Positions 53,404 to 62,436 are shown, counted from the stretch's first letter. The stretch is DNA of 64,000 nt from Bradyrhizobium commune (GCF_015624505.1 NZ_CP061379.1:1612001-1676000); one strand, 5' to 3'. Notes: generated by a model not told the origin, from the letters alone. Made by a program: numbers and translations.

Positions 53404-54570
53404 ATGGATTTCGCGCTCACCGACCAGCAGGAAGCCATTCGCGACGCCATCGCAAAGATCTGCGAGGGCTTTCCCGATGCCTATTGGCTGAAGAAGGACC
53501 ACGACGGCGGCTTTCCGCACGACTTCCATAAGGCACTCGCCGATGCCGGCTGGCTCGGCATCTGCGTGCCGGAGGCATATGGCGGCTCGGGCCTCGGCAT
53601 CACCGAGGCCGCGATCATGATGCGCACCATCGCGGAATCCGGCGCCGGCATGTCCGGCGCCTCCGCAGTGCACATCAACGTGTTCGGTCTCAATCCCGTT
53701 GTCGTGTTCGGCACCGAGGAGCAGCGCAAGCGCATGCTGCCGCCGATGGTCGAGGGCCGCGAGAAGGCCTGCTTCGCCGTCACCGAGCCCAACACCGGCC
53801 TCAACACCACCCAGCTCAAGACCCGCGCGGTCGCCAAGAACGACCGTTACATCGTCAACGGCCAGAAGGTGTGGATCTCGACCGCCCAGGTCGCGCACAA
53901 GATTTTGCTGCTGGCGCGCACCACGCCGCTGGAAGAAGTGCGCTCGCCGACCCACGGCCTCAGCCTGTTCTACACGGACTTCGACCGCAAGAAGATCAAG
54001 GTCCACGAGATCGAGAAGATGGGCCGCAAGATCGTCGATTCCAACGAGCTGTTCTTCGAGGACTTTGAAATTCCGATGGAAGACCGTATCGGCGAAGAAG
54101 GAAAGGGTTTTCAGTACATCCTCGAGGGCATGAACCCGGAACGTATCCTGATCGCGGCGGAAGCGGTCGGTCTCGGCAAGCTCGCGCTGTCGCGCGCGAC
54201 CGAATACGCCAAGACACGCGTGGTGTTCAATCGTCCGATCGGCAAGAATCAAGGCATTCAGCATCCGCTCGCGGTGAACTGGGTCGAGCTCGAGGCGGCC
54301 TGGCTGATGGTGATGTCGGCGGCCTGGCAATACGACAAGGGCATGCCCTGCGGCGCCGCGGCCAATGCCGCAAAATATCTCGCGGGCGAAGCCGGCTTTT
54401 CGGCCTGCGAGCAGGCGGTGATGACCCATGGCGGCTTCGGCTATGCCAAGGAGTTTCACGTCGAGCGCTATTTGCGTGAGGTTCTGATCCCGCGCATCGC
54501 GCCGGTCAGCCCACAGCTCGCGCTCAGCTTCATCGCGGAAAAGGTGCTGGGGCTGGCGAAGTCGTATTGA
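53404..54570 (+). CDS. Acyl-CoA dehydrogenase
   Basis: A 388-residue flavoprotein. FALTDQQEAIRDAI, FAVTEPNTGLNTTQ (FAD/acyl motif), NGQKVWISTAQVA and MTHGGFGYAKEFHVERYLRE are the classical landmarks. The C-terminal IYEGT with the usual catalytic Glu is replaced by RIAPVSPQ. A Glu in GMNPERILIAAE occupies the place of Glu254 of isovaleryl-CoA dehydrogenase, so this is likely an IVD-type enzyme acting on a branched or dicarboxyl acyl-CoA. ATG 53404 has AAGGAG upstream. Confidence 0.93.
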   Translation: MDFALTDQQEAIRDAIAKICEGFPDAYWLKKDHDGGFPHDFHKALADAGWLGICVPEAYGGSGLGITEAAIMMRTIAESGAGMSGASAVHINVFGLNPVVVFGTEEQRKRMLPPMVEGREKACFAVTEPNTGLNTTQLKTRAVAKNDRYIVNGQKVWISTAQVAHKILLLARTTPLEEVRSPTHGLSLFYTDFDRKKIKVHEIEKMGRKIVDSNELFFEDFEIPMEDRIGEEGKGFQYILEGMNPERILIAAEAVGLGKLALSRATEYAKTRVVFNRPIGKNQGIQHPLAVNWVELEAAWLMVMSAAWQYDKGMPCGAAANAAKYLAGEAGFSACEQAVMTHGGFGYAKEFHVERYLREVLIPRIAPVSPQLALSFIAEKVLGLAKSY

Positions 54571-54577
54571 GGCAACG

Positions 54578-55825
54578 ATGTTCGGGGACACTTCGTCGAT
54601 CGACTTTTCCGGCCTGATCCGGGAAAACGATCTCGTGGTGTGCGGACAGGCGACGGCGGAGCCGGTCACCCTGACCGAAGCGCTGATGGCGCAGGCGGCG
54701 CATCTGCCTGCGTTCCGCATGATGGTGGGACCGATCTTTTCGGACACGTTTTCTGGGACCTGCGCGAGCGTCTCGTTCCAGAGCTACGGCGTGATCGGCC
54801 ATGCACGGCGGCTTGCGAGGGCCGGGCGGCTCGATGTGATCCCGAGCAATTACAGCGCCTTCTGCGCAGACTTCGCGTCGCGCCGTCACAAGGCCGATGT
54901 CGTTCTGGTGCAACTCGCTGAGACTGCCGACGGGCGGCTGAGCGCCAGCCTCTCCAACGACTATGTCATCGACGCGGCCCGCAGCGCGCGCGTGGCGATC
55001 GCCGAGATCAATCCGGATGCGCCGTGGACGTTTGGCGCGGAATGGCCGGAGGACGTGCCAATTCATGTGCGTGTGGCAGCACGCCGCCCGCCCGTCGAAC
55101 TGCCGTCGCCGCCGCCCGATGAGGTCTCGCGCAAGATCGCCGCGCATGCGGCAAGCCTGATGGCCGACGGCAGCACGCTCCAGTTCGGCGTCGGCCGCAT
55201 TCCGGATGCGATCCTGTCGTCGTCGTCGCATGCGCGCAATCTCGGCATCCATTCCGGCCTGATCAACGACGCCGTCGTCGAGCTGATCGAGCGCGGCGCG
55301 GTGACGAATGCTGAGAAGGGGATCGATGCCGGCATCACCGTCACCAATCAGGTGATCGGGACGCACCGGCTCTATCGCTTCGTGCATCAGAACAAGGCCG
55401 TCGCGGTCCGGCCGACGTCGTACACACATGGCCAGGGCGTGCTGGCGCGGATCAACCGGCTGGTCGCGATCAATTCGGCGCTTCAGGTCGGGCTCGACGG
55501 CAGTGTGAATTCCGAGACGCTGAACGGAGTCGCGATCGGCGCCATCGGCGGGCAGCTCGATTTCGTGCGTGGTGCCAATGCGTCACCCGGGGGCAGGGCG
55601 ATCATCGCGCTGCCGGCGACGGCTTCCGACGGGACCAGCCGCATCGTTGTGCAGGTCGAGACGGTAACGACGCCGCGCGCCGATGTCGATGCCATTGTCA
55701 CCGAATGGGGCATTTCGGAGCTGCGCGGCTGCGGGCTTGCCGAGCGCGCGCGCCGCATGATCGCGATTGCAGCGCCCGAGCATCGCGACGCATTGTCGGC
55801 GCAACTGCGCGGCGTCGCGCTTTAG
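54578..55825 (+). CDS. Acetyl-CoA hydrolase/transferase-family protein (Cat1/AbfT type)
   Basis: A 415-residue class I CoA-transferase-like protein. PIFSDTFSG, DVIPSNYSAFC and FGVGRIPDAI are family features. The segment LGIHSGLINDAVVELIERG aligns by eye with the region that in 4-hydroxybutyrate-type CoA-transferases reads IHTE/HSE with the catalytic Glu; here it is Gly. If the alignment is right the covalent Glu-CoA route is blocked. It is 7 bp after the dehydrogenase and overlaps the convergent gene by 4 bp. Confidence 0.85.
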   Translation: MFGDTSSIDFSGLIRENDLVVCGQATAEPVTLTEALMAQAAHLPAFRMMVGPIFSDTFSGTCASVSFQSYGVIGHARRLARAGRLDVIPSNYSAFCADFASRRHKADVVLVQLAETADGRLSASLSNDYVIDAARSARVAIAEINPDAPWTFGAEWPEDVPIHVRVAARRPPVELPSPPPDEVSRKIAAHAASLMADGSTLQFGVGRIPDAILSSSSHARNLGIHSGLINDAVVELIERGAVTNAEKGIDAGITVTNQVIGTHRLYRFVHQNKAVAVRPTSYTHGQGVLARINRLVAINSALQVGLDGSVNSETLNGVAIGAIGGQLDFVRGANASPGGRAIIALPATASDGTSRIVVQVETVTTPRADVDAIVTEWGISELRGCGLAERARRMIAIAAPEHRDALSAQLRGVAL

Positions 55826-56358
55826 TTCATCATCGCGAGCGTCGGACGCTGGCCCTCGTTGGAGCCGATGATCCCGGGGAGATCGATCACCTCGCCCGCG
55901 ATCATGCCCGACATCCGCCAGAACAGATGCGCAAGGCGGGAGAACACCAGCCGTTCACGTTCGGCAGGAGCGGTGCCGCCGGGGATCGTCACGGTCTCCA
56001 GGCCGACCACTTTCTTGAAATCGGGCCAGATCATCATTGACTGCGCGATTACGGAGTAGCAGGGCGGATCCTCGTCGCTCTCGTCGGGCGCCGGTGGCAA
56101 ACCCGGAAATTGCGTCGGCGCGGCGTAGAACTTGTAGGCGCCGTAGCCGAGCTGAAGCAGGAATTTTTCCGGCACCGCGACGTCGGCGGCAAACGACACC
56201 AGCCGCGCCTCGCTCAGGACATCCGGCTCGATGGCGCTGAGATCCTGGGCGCGCAGCGCCGAGCAGAAGGCGAGCTCGCGATTGTGCTCGCGGAGCAGAT
56301 TGGCCAGCGGCTGCTGCTGTTGCACGGTGTCGGTGAGCAGGATGATGGTCTTGAGCAT
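55822..56358 (-). CDS. Hypothetical protein, possibly formyltransferase-related
   Basis: A 178-residue protein I do not recognise with confidence. The N-terminus KTIILLTDTVQQQQPLANLL is a Rossmann-like start, and GYGAYKFYAAPTQFPGLPPA resembles the (N-H-P-x-P-x-Y-P-G) stretch of formyltransferases, but the expected His is not there. It ends in PTLAMMN. It is the last of three minus-strand genes (with 56372 and 57784) next to flagellin genes; a role in glycan or sugar-nucleotide modification is possible. Confidence 0.75.
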   Translation of the reverse strand: MLKTIILLTDTVQQQQPLANLLREHNRELAFCSALRAQDLSAIEPDVLSEARLVSFAADVAVPEKFLLQLGYGAYKFYAAPTQFPGLPPAPDESDEDPPCYSVIAQSMMIWPDFKKVVGLETVTIPGGTAPAERERLVFSRLAHLFWRMSGMIAGEVIDLPGIIGSNEGQRPTLAMMN

Positions 56359-56371
56359 CGTGTGATGTCCG

Positions 56372-57784
56372 TCAGGGAAAGAGATGGCGAGCGGTCATGA
56401 CTGCGTCGTCGGCGGCGTGAACAGCGAAGAAATCGTTGGCGATGCGCTGTCCCGGGGCGATTTCGAGGATACGATAGCGGGCCTGCGCTGCCGCTTCGCG
56501 GGCGGCACCGACGTCTTCCTGCCAGGCGCAGAGCGCCAATTCGAGCCGGCCGTAGCCGCCGCAATCGGCGGCGTATGCGCCGGTTACGGCCTCGACGGTC
56601 GCGGCAACAGCGCCGGCGTCGCTGGTGGAGATATCGCGCAGGATCACGGAGATGCCGCCTCCTGCCTCGGCCCTAGAGGTCATCACCATGAACGCGTCGC
56701 GCGGGCCGGTGCGGCCGGCGCGACGGGCCGAGCGCGCGAGGCCCGCGAAGGCCGGATCGGGCCCGAGCTCCAGCGTCGTCGTCTGCTGATCGTGCAGGAC
56801 CGTTGCGCGCGCAGCCCCGAGGTCGCCCTTCAGCGCGTGATAGGAGCGCGGCAGCCACACAGTGTCGAGGGGCATCTGCGACGAGGTCAGGCTCCAGGCC
56901 TGGTCGAGCAGATAGCCCTCCCAGATCGCGGGATAGGATGCGGCGAGGTGCTGCCAGGTGCGCAGCAGCATTTCCGCGGCCCTGGTGCGGCCGAGATAGA
57001 GCGTGCGTGCCGACATCTCCCAGCGGTTCCATTTATGCAGGGCGACGTCGCAGCCGAGAAAGGACGGCAGCAGCGGAGATTCGCGCAGCACCGCGCCGGT
57101 TTCGACGAACAGCAGCGGCTCGCGATATTTGTTCCACATCCGCATCATGAACTCGGCTTTCTCGAAGCAGAGCACGCGATCGCCGAACTCCGTCTCGATC
57201 GGCTCGATATGGCAGGCGAGATCGAACCGCTCGAGTGAGTGCCGCAGCGCAAAGGCCGCGGTCGCATCGCCGCCACGCGGATAGCAGGACACGATCCGTG
57301 GGCGAGCGGTGGAGGCGTCGGAGGCTGCGAGAAATTTCGACCAGCCGATGCCGCCCCACCACATTTCGTGCGGGCCGTCGGCGCCGCAGGGGCCGACGGT
57401 GCCGAACTCGGTCAGCTTGGACTTGAGGAAATCGAAGCCGGGATTTTCGCTGAAGGGAATGACGACGGCGCAGCCCGGATTGAGCGCGCGGTAGAACAGC
57501 TCGGCCGCCGCACCACTCTGCGGCTCCTTGAGGATGACGACGCCATTCCGCCGGCCTGCGGGAGCGCCGTCGAACGTCGGAGCACCGTACTGGCCGACCA
57601 GCCAGCTCAGGCGATCGTGCTGAGCCCGGCCGAGCCGTATGCCGCCGGCTCGCAACAGGAGATCAAGGCTGTCGTGCGTCCCGTCCGTCAATTTCGTGCC
57701 CCCTCGCGTCGCCGGCACCTGGATTCCAGCCTTTGGATTCCGGTCCTTGGACTTCAACGGCGAGGGCAGCGCGATCAGGCGCAC
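56372..57784 (-). CDS. Hypothetical protein, glycosyltransferase-like
   Basis: A 470-residue protein of uncertain function. MWWGGIGWSKFLAASD, REPLLFVETGAVLRE and SFLGCDVALHKW, followed by YLLDQAWSL, resemble the pattern of proteins that look up a stem-sugar acceptor, including capsule-type glycosyltransferases, but no firm family was recognised. Its GTG 57784 overlaps the upstream gene's TAG (TAGTG); TTG 57691, with GAGGGGG 7 nt upstream, is a better-supported start. It belongs to a minus-strand set with the HAD-type protein. Confidence 0.7.
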   Translation of the reverse strand: MRLIALPSPLKSKDRNPKAGIQVPATRGGTKLTDGTHDSLDLLLRAGGIRLGRAQHDRLSWLVGQYGAPTFDGAPAGRRNGVVILKEPQSGAAAELFYRALNPGCAVVIPFSENPGFDFLKSKLTEFGTVGPCGADGPHEMWWGGIGWSKFLAASDASTARPRIVSCYPRGGDATAAFALRHSLERFDLACHIEPIETEFGDRVLCFEKAEFMMRMWNKYREPLLFVETGAVLRESPLLPSFLGCDVALHKWNRWEMSARTLYLGRTRAAEMLLRTWQHLAASYPAIWEGYLLDQAWSLTSSQMPLDTVWLPRSYHALKGDLGAARATVLHDQQTTTLELGPDPAFAGLARSARRAGRTGPRDAFMVMTSRAEAGGGISVILRDISTSDAGAVAATVEAVTGAYAADCGGYGRLELALCAWQEDVGAAREAAAQARYRILEIAPGQRIANDFFAVHAADDAVMTARHLFP

Positions 57785-60213
57785 TATTTGGGGGTGGAGA
57801 CGAGAGGGGTGATCGCGACCGAATAGATCGCGATATCATGCGTCATCGGGGTGACCGGGATCAGCAGGCAGGCGTCCTCATTCTCTGTGCGATAATGGGC
57901 CCCGTTCCGCTGCACGCCGGCAAAGACCAGGCTCTCGATGGCGATTCCGGTCACCGCCTGGCTCTCGGCGGCGTCGCGAATGTCATCGTCGGATTGCATG
58001 GTGACGCCATGAAGGAGACCTTCCGCGGCGAATTTCGGCAGCGGCAGTGCGATCACGGCGATGCCCATGGCGCGCGAGAGGGGAATGCGCAGGCGAAGTT
58101 CCCCGAGACCCGTACGGTGCACCGTCACGCTTTCCAGCGTCGCCTCGCCGTTGGTGCGGAACAGCCCGATCTGAACTGGGCCGCAAGGGGTCTCCTCGAA
58201 GACGTTGGCCGGCAGGCGATTGGCGCCGAACAGCGCGTAGAGATAGGCGTTGGACGGCGACAGATGCGCAAAGGTGCCCGCCAGCCACATTGGCGGAGCG
58301 GCCGCCGTGCAGGCGGCGGAAAGGCCGCGCGCTGTGATCTGCCGGCGGATGAAGTCGGCGTCGATCATTGGCGCCAGCGCATGGGTGCCGAGATTGACGT
58401 CATGCTTCAATCCGCCGAGCAGCGCCAGCTCGCCCTCGTCCGGCAACAGCATCAGCCGGGCCAATGTCGCCGCGCACCAGCGTGCGGCAACATCCTGCGT
58501 GGCATAGGGGGCGAGACAGAGGTCGAGCGCTATGTCCTCGGCTTTCTCTGCAAAGGCCAGGGCGCCGGCCTGGATCTCCGCAGCCAGCGCGATCTGGCTT
58601 GCCGGGCGCGGATTGATCTCGCGTAACACCTGATCGCCGTCATAGTCGCGCACCGAGCCGTCGGCCGAGCAGCAGATCTGTTCCACGAGCGCAATGTTGC
58701 GGATCAGCATGCGCTTGACGTGCGGCGTGACCACGAGATCGGAAATGAAGCCCGCGGCGCTGTCTTTCTCGTCAATATCGTCGAAGGCATCGTCGAGCGA
58801 CAGCAGATAGGCGCCGTGAAGGCGGATCTTGATGCCCTCGATCTCGAAGACTCTGCGCAGCGCCTTCTGGACGCTGCCGGAGTAGCCGAGATCGGCAAGG
58901 ACGAGATCGGTGAAGTTGTCGAATCCGGGGATGGTCTGGCGAAGATATGCAAGCAGTCGTGCGCGTAGCGCTGCGGCCAGTTCGGCGATCTCTCCGGCGT
59001 CCATCAATTCGGGCAGTGCCTGGGCCAGATCTTCGCCCGGGGCGATCCCATCGGGATAGTTTGCGAAGAACGCTGCGACTCTCGGCGGCAGTATCTTGAT
59101 CATGTCGCGCAAGGTCAGCGCGTCGATCCTGAAGACCTTGTCGAGGAGATCGACCAATGGCTGCATCGTGTCGGCGGAGGCGATCAGGCTGACGCGGCGA
59201 TTGATCTCGAGATAGGCCGCCGTGGTGCCGTGCAATTCCTGCCACACCCGGTGCGGCAGGAAGCCGTCGCGGCCGAGGAATGCGAGGGCGACCTTCCGGC
59301 CAGGGCCGGCGACCTCCTCGCAACGCCCAGCGACGAAGGCGTCAAAGGCCGTCGTCACCGGGCCGAGCACGGTCATACCGAGATGGAACGCCGGAGATCT
59401 CTCGGCGCTGCGCGCCGCCACCATGCGCCGCAGGGTGCGCGCGCCGTGATCGAGCCGGGATGGCACGCCCTGGCACAAGAGCTCGAACAGGGCGCTCTCG
59501 CGCTGGAACGTCGAGGCCAGTTGCGGCGTGGCCTGCGGATAGTACCGCGGCCGAATGCCGTGGCGCTTCGCACCCCTGATATCGGCCTTGTCGTTGTCGC
59601 CGACGTGAAAGGAGGCGCTCGCATCGATGGCTTCGTTGGCCAGGTATTTTGCGAACAGCGCCTCGCTCTTGCTGCTGCCATGGTCGCAGGACGCGTAGAG
59701 GAAGTCCCAGGTGAGCCCGGGGCGGCAGGCTCGCAGCAGCCGCGCCAGCCGATCGGAATCCCAATAGGTGTCGGAAATGAATCCGACGCGATGGCCGGCG
59801 CCATTCATGTCCATATATTGCTGAAGCATGTCCGGATTGGCGCGGCAGAGCTCGAGCTCGGCTGCGAACTCCGATTCGACGAGATCGTCGAGACTGCGGC
59901 GCGTAAGGCCGAACAGCCTGAAAGGAAAATAGGAATAGATCTCGGCGATGTGAACCTCGCTCGCGCCGCGCTTGTCCTTCTCGGTTCTCCGCGCGCGCGC
60001 TTCGGCCTGGATGCGATGCTGAACGAAATTCGCAGAAACATTCGGACAAATACTTGAAATGCCGGAAAGCTCGTAAGTCCTTTCAAATACGCCATCTGGC
60101 GTCGAACAGGCGCGAAGCAGAAATGTATCGAAAACATCGAACGACCAAGCAGAAACAATTTGCGCGCGGCGCTCGAGGCCGGCCGTTGCGATCGTCATGC
60201 CGAGATTCCCCAT
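57784..60213 (-). CDS. Large HAD-superfamily protein, COG5610-like
   Basis: An 809-residue protein. The N-terminal HAD domain has motif I SFDVFDTFLLR, motif II FISDTYWDSDRL and motif IV HVGDNDKADIRGAKRHGI. The middle part has FLGRDGFLPHRVW and LVLADLGYSGSVQKALR, motifs I associate with HAD-like proteins in polysaccharide clusters (COG5610). The C-terminal 250 residues show no recognised domain. Start candidates are TTG 60216, ATG 60213 and ATG 60198; the last has GGGGAA upstream. It is transcribed away from the sigma factor and flagellin genes. Confidence 0.8.
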   Translation of the reverse strand: MGNLGMTIATAGLERRAQIVSAWSFDVFDTFLLRACSTPDGVFERTYELSGISSICPNVSANFVQHRIQAEARARRTEKDKRGASEVHIAEIYSYFPFRLFGLTRRSLDDLVESEFAAELELCRANPDMLQQYMDMNGAGHRVGFISDTYWDSDRLARLLRACRPGLTWDFLYASCDHGSSKSEALFAKYLANEAIDASASFHVGDNDKADIRGAKRHGIRPRYYPQATPQLASTFQRESALFELLCQGVPSRLDHGARTLRRMVAARSAERSPAFHLGMTVLGPVTTAFDAFVAGRCEEVAGPGRKVALAFLGRDGFLPHRVWQELHGTTAAYLEINRRVSLIASADTMQPLVDLLDKVFRIDALTLRDMIKILPPRVAAFFANYPDGIAPGEDLAQALPELMDAGEIAELAAALRARLLAYLRQTIPGFDNFTDLVLADLGYSGSVQKALRRVFEIEGIKIRLHGAYLLSLDDAFDDIDEKDSAAGFISDLVVTPHVKRMLIRNIALVEQICCSADGSVRDYDGDQVLREINPRPASQIALAAEIQAGALAFAEKAEDIALDLCLAPYATQDVAARWCAATLARLMLLPDEGELALLGGLKHDVNLGTHALAPMIDADFIRRQITARGLSAACTAAAPPMWLAGTFAHLSPSNAYLYALFGANRLPANVFEETPCGPVQIGLFRTNGEATLESVTVHRTGLGELRLRIPLSRAMGIAVIALPLPKFAAEGLLHGVTMQSDDDIRDAAESQAVTGIAIESLVFAGVQRNGAHYRTENEDACLLIPVTPMTHDIAIYSVAITPLVSTPK

Positions 60214-60711
60214 CAATCAGTACGATTAACGTGCGCATCGATGCAGTCAGGCGTCACACGAGCGAAAAAATTTAACGCGCGATTCAAAATCGCATTCGTC
60301 GCGACTGACAGATTCAAAAAAATCGCTAGGTTCGAAAAAGGTGATTCGGAAAAAATTGCCGAGTGCGGAAGCGGTCTCGCGTTCATTCACACTCGGAAAC
60401 AATCGCTTCTCGACGCGCGACAAGCGTGTCGCGTTTGATCACCTAGTGCCGCGTAATGTCAGCGTTTTCTCCCGAGCGCATCTGTTCAGGATGGATGATC
60501 CGCCATGGCGCGAGACGATGTCGATGATTGCAGGACGAATGCGCGAAACCTCGCGCAGTCGGCAATTATTGCCCTCCACCCGGCAAAACATTCCGGCTAA
60601 CATCTTGAAAAATAACAAAAATTCTCCGCCTGGATTGTTTTGGCCCCGCGTTCAACGCCTGGAAGCCGTGTGGCATGTGCGCCGTCGGCATTGCGGGTTG
60701 GAGGTTGCGGG
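60214..60711. other. Gene-free divergent region between HAD-like gene and sigma factor
   Basis: About 500 bp without a credible gene; it is relatively AT-rich (60265-60370 and 60590-60640). It holds one perfect inverted repeat, CGCGACA-AGCG-TGTCGCG at 60416-60433. The divergent promoters of the HAD-like gene and the sigma factor must lie here, but no clear -35/-10 or sigma-54 pair was found. GGAGG at 60700-60704 is the RBS of the sigma factor. Confidence 0.6.
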
Positions 60712-61410
60712 ATGAGTTACGCTGCTGATGTCTGGGCTCCCGCCGGGACCGAGATCACGACGACGGAGCCGACGGACGAGATCGTTCAGGTCACACCGTC
60801 GGTACCGCTTGCGCCGGACTGTGCGCCGGTCACCGCAAATGTCGCGTACGACGAGGACAGCGAGCTGCTCGACAAGCTCGCGACCGGCGATGAGGCGGCG
60901 TTCCGCATGCTGGTCGAGCGTCACATCGATCGCGCCTACGCGATCGCGCTGCGCATCGTCGGCAATGCCGCCGACGCCGAAGACGTGGTGCAGGACACCA
61001 TGCTCAAGATCTGGAGCCATCGCGGTCGCTGGCAGCATGGCCGCGCCAAATTCTCGACCTGGCTCTACCGCGTCATCTCCAACCGCTGCATCGATTTGCG
61101 CCGCAAGCCGCGCAACGAGAATGTCGAGACGGTACCCGAAGTTGCCGACGCACAGCCCGGCGCCGTCGAGATCATCGAGCGCAACGAGCTGAACGGCATG
61201 CTGGAGCTCGCGATGCAGCGCCTGCCCGAGCAGCAGCGTATCGCGGTGATCCTGTCGTACCACGAGAACATGAGCAACGGTGAGATCGCCCAGGTGATGG
61301 ACACCACGGTGGCCGCAGCGGAGTCGCTGCTCAAGCGTGGCCGTCAGCAGCTTCGCCAGCTGCTGCGCAAGCATGAACGCGACATCCGCACCGCGTTTAC
61401 CGATTGCTAA
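60712..61410 (+). CDS. ECF-type RNA polymerase sigma factor
   Basis: A 232-residue sigma-70-family protein. Region 2 spans AAFRMLVERHIDRAYAIALR and NAADAEDVVQDTMLKIW through KFSTWLYRVISNRCIDLRR, and region 4 ends in VILSYHENMSNGEIAQVMD and VAAAESLLKRGRQQLRQLLR. There is a 50-residue N-terminal extension and no adjacent anti-sigma gene, which is unusual for an ECF factor. ATG 60712 has GGAGG upstream. It is followed by flagellin and fliD and may control them. Confidence 0.93.
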   Translation: MSYAADVWAPAGTEITTTEPTDEIVQVTPSVPLAPDCAPVTANVAYDEDSELLDKLATGDEAAFRMLVERHIDRAYAIALRIVGNAADAEDVVQDTMLKIWSHRGRWQHGRAKFSTWLYRVISNRCIDLRRKPRNENVETVPEVADAQPGAVEIIERNELNGMLELAMQRLPEQQRIAVILSYHENMSNGEIAQVMDTTVAAAESLLKRGRQQLRQLLRKHERDIRTAFTDC

Positions 61411-61425
61411 CCATAAAATTCGGCT

Positions 61426-61441
61426 CGCGAAAATTTTCGCG
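61426..61441. promoter_or_regulatory. Perfect 16-bp palindrome upstream of flagellin
   Basis: CGCGAAAATTTTCGCG is a perfect palindrome 15 bp after the sigma-factor stop and about 107 bp before the flagellin ATG. It has no loop, so it suits a DNA operator more than an RNA terminator, although a hairpin could still form. Confidence 0.45.
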
Positions 61442-61548
61442 CCTGATCTCCTTGCGCTGCGCCGTTTGAGCGAACGGACGGGGCTGCGGTCCGCGTCGTC
61501 AATCGTCAACGATGCGGCACGTCATGCCCATCAGCACAGGAGCCTTCA

Positions 61549-62373
61549 ATGCCCGCAATTTCCACCAACACCGCGGCGAACTCCGCGGTCCGTTACCTCA
61601 ACATCAATTCCGCGCAGGAGAGCAGCGCGCTCGCAAAACTGTCGAGCGGTTCGCGCATCACGTCGGCCTCCGACGACGCCGCCGGCCTTGCGATCTCGAC
61701 CCGCATCTCGTCGGACGTCACCACCCTCCAGCAGGCCGCGACCAACGCCTCGCAGGCGACCGCGATCCTCCAGACCGCCGACGGCGGCGCCTCGAACATC
61801 TCCGACATCCTGGCGCGCATGAAGTCGCTGGCCTCCGAGTCGGCCTCGGGCACCACCACCGATTCCAGCCGCGCCTACATCAACTCGGAATTCTCGCAGC
61901 TCACGAGCGAAATCGATTCGATCGCGACCGGCACGCGCTATTCCAGCCAGAGCCTTCTGGACGGTTCCAGCGTGTTCTCCTCGGGCGTCTCGGTGCTAGT
62001 CGGTTCATCCGGCTCCGACACCATCACCATCACGCTGACGAGCCTGACGTCGTCGACGCTCGGCGTGTCCTCGCTCGACGTCAGCTCGCTATCGGATGCG
62101 ACCTCGGCGCTCGACGTGCTGGATACCGCGATCGACACGGTCTCCGCCGCCCGCGCCAGCATCGGCGCGCAGGAATCGCGGTTCAACTTCTCGGCCGACT
62201 CGATCTCGACCCAGACGCAGAACCTCCAGTCCGCGAACTCGGCGATCAAGGACGTCGACATCGCCTCCGAGCAGGCCACGCTGTCCTCGGCAGAGGTGAA
62301 GACCCAGGCCGCGGTGTCGGCCGAATCGGCGGCCAACCAGATGCCGCAGTACCTGCTCAAGCTGCTTGGCTAA
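61549..62373 (+). CDS. fliC: Flagellin, short Ser/Thr-rich type
   Basis: A 274-residue flagellin. The conserved D0/D1 N-terminus (LNINSAQESSALAKLSSGSR then ITSASDDAAGLAISTRI) and C-terminus (IKDVDIASEQATLSSAEVKT then QAAVSAESAANQMPQYLLKL) flank a short variable domain that is rich in Ser/Thr and lacks Cys. CAGGAG precedes ATG 61549. It is much shorter than typical 500-residue flagellins and would form thin filaments; such small flagellins occur in Bradyrhizobium-type lateral/subpolar systems. Confidence 0.93.
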   Translation: MPAISTNTAANSAVRYLNINSAQESSALAKLSSGSRITSASDDAAGLAISTRISSDVTTLQQAATNASQATAILQTADGGASNISDILARMKSLASESASGTTTDSSRAYINSEFSQLTSEIDSIATGTRYSSQSLLDGSSVFSSGVSVLVGSSGSDTITITLTSLTSSTLGVSSLDVSSLSDATSALDVLDTAIDTVSAARASIGAQESRFNFSADSISTQTQNLQSANSAIKDVDIASEQATLSSAEVKTQAAVSAESAANQMPQYLLKLLG

Positions 62374-62383
62374 GGCGCGACAT

Positions 62384-62436
62384 CTAGGCGTCCGCCTAGC
62401 GACCGTCATACCGGGCCGGCATGATGCCGGCCCGGT
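62384..62436 (+). terminator. Tandem hairpins between flagellin and fliD
   Basis: CTAGGCG (62384-62390) with CGCCTAG (62393-62399) is a 7-bp stem, and 13-bp perfect arms at 62410-62422 and 62424-62436 make a strong GC-rich hairpin around one central base. They start 11 bp after the flagellin stop. No T tract follows, so they may stabilise the flagellin mRNA or partly terminate it before fliD. Confidence 0.55.

Noticed and set aside
61411..61548. Rho-independent terminator after the sigma factor
   Set aside because: The palindrome at 61426-61441 has no loop and no following T tract, so it is better treated as a possible operator.
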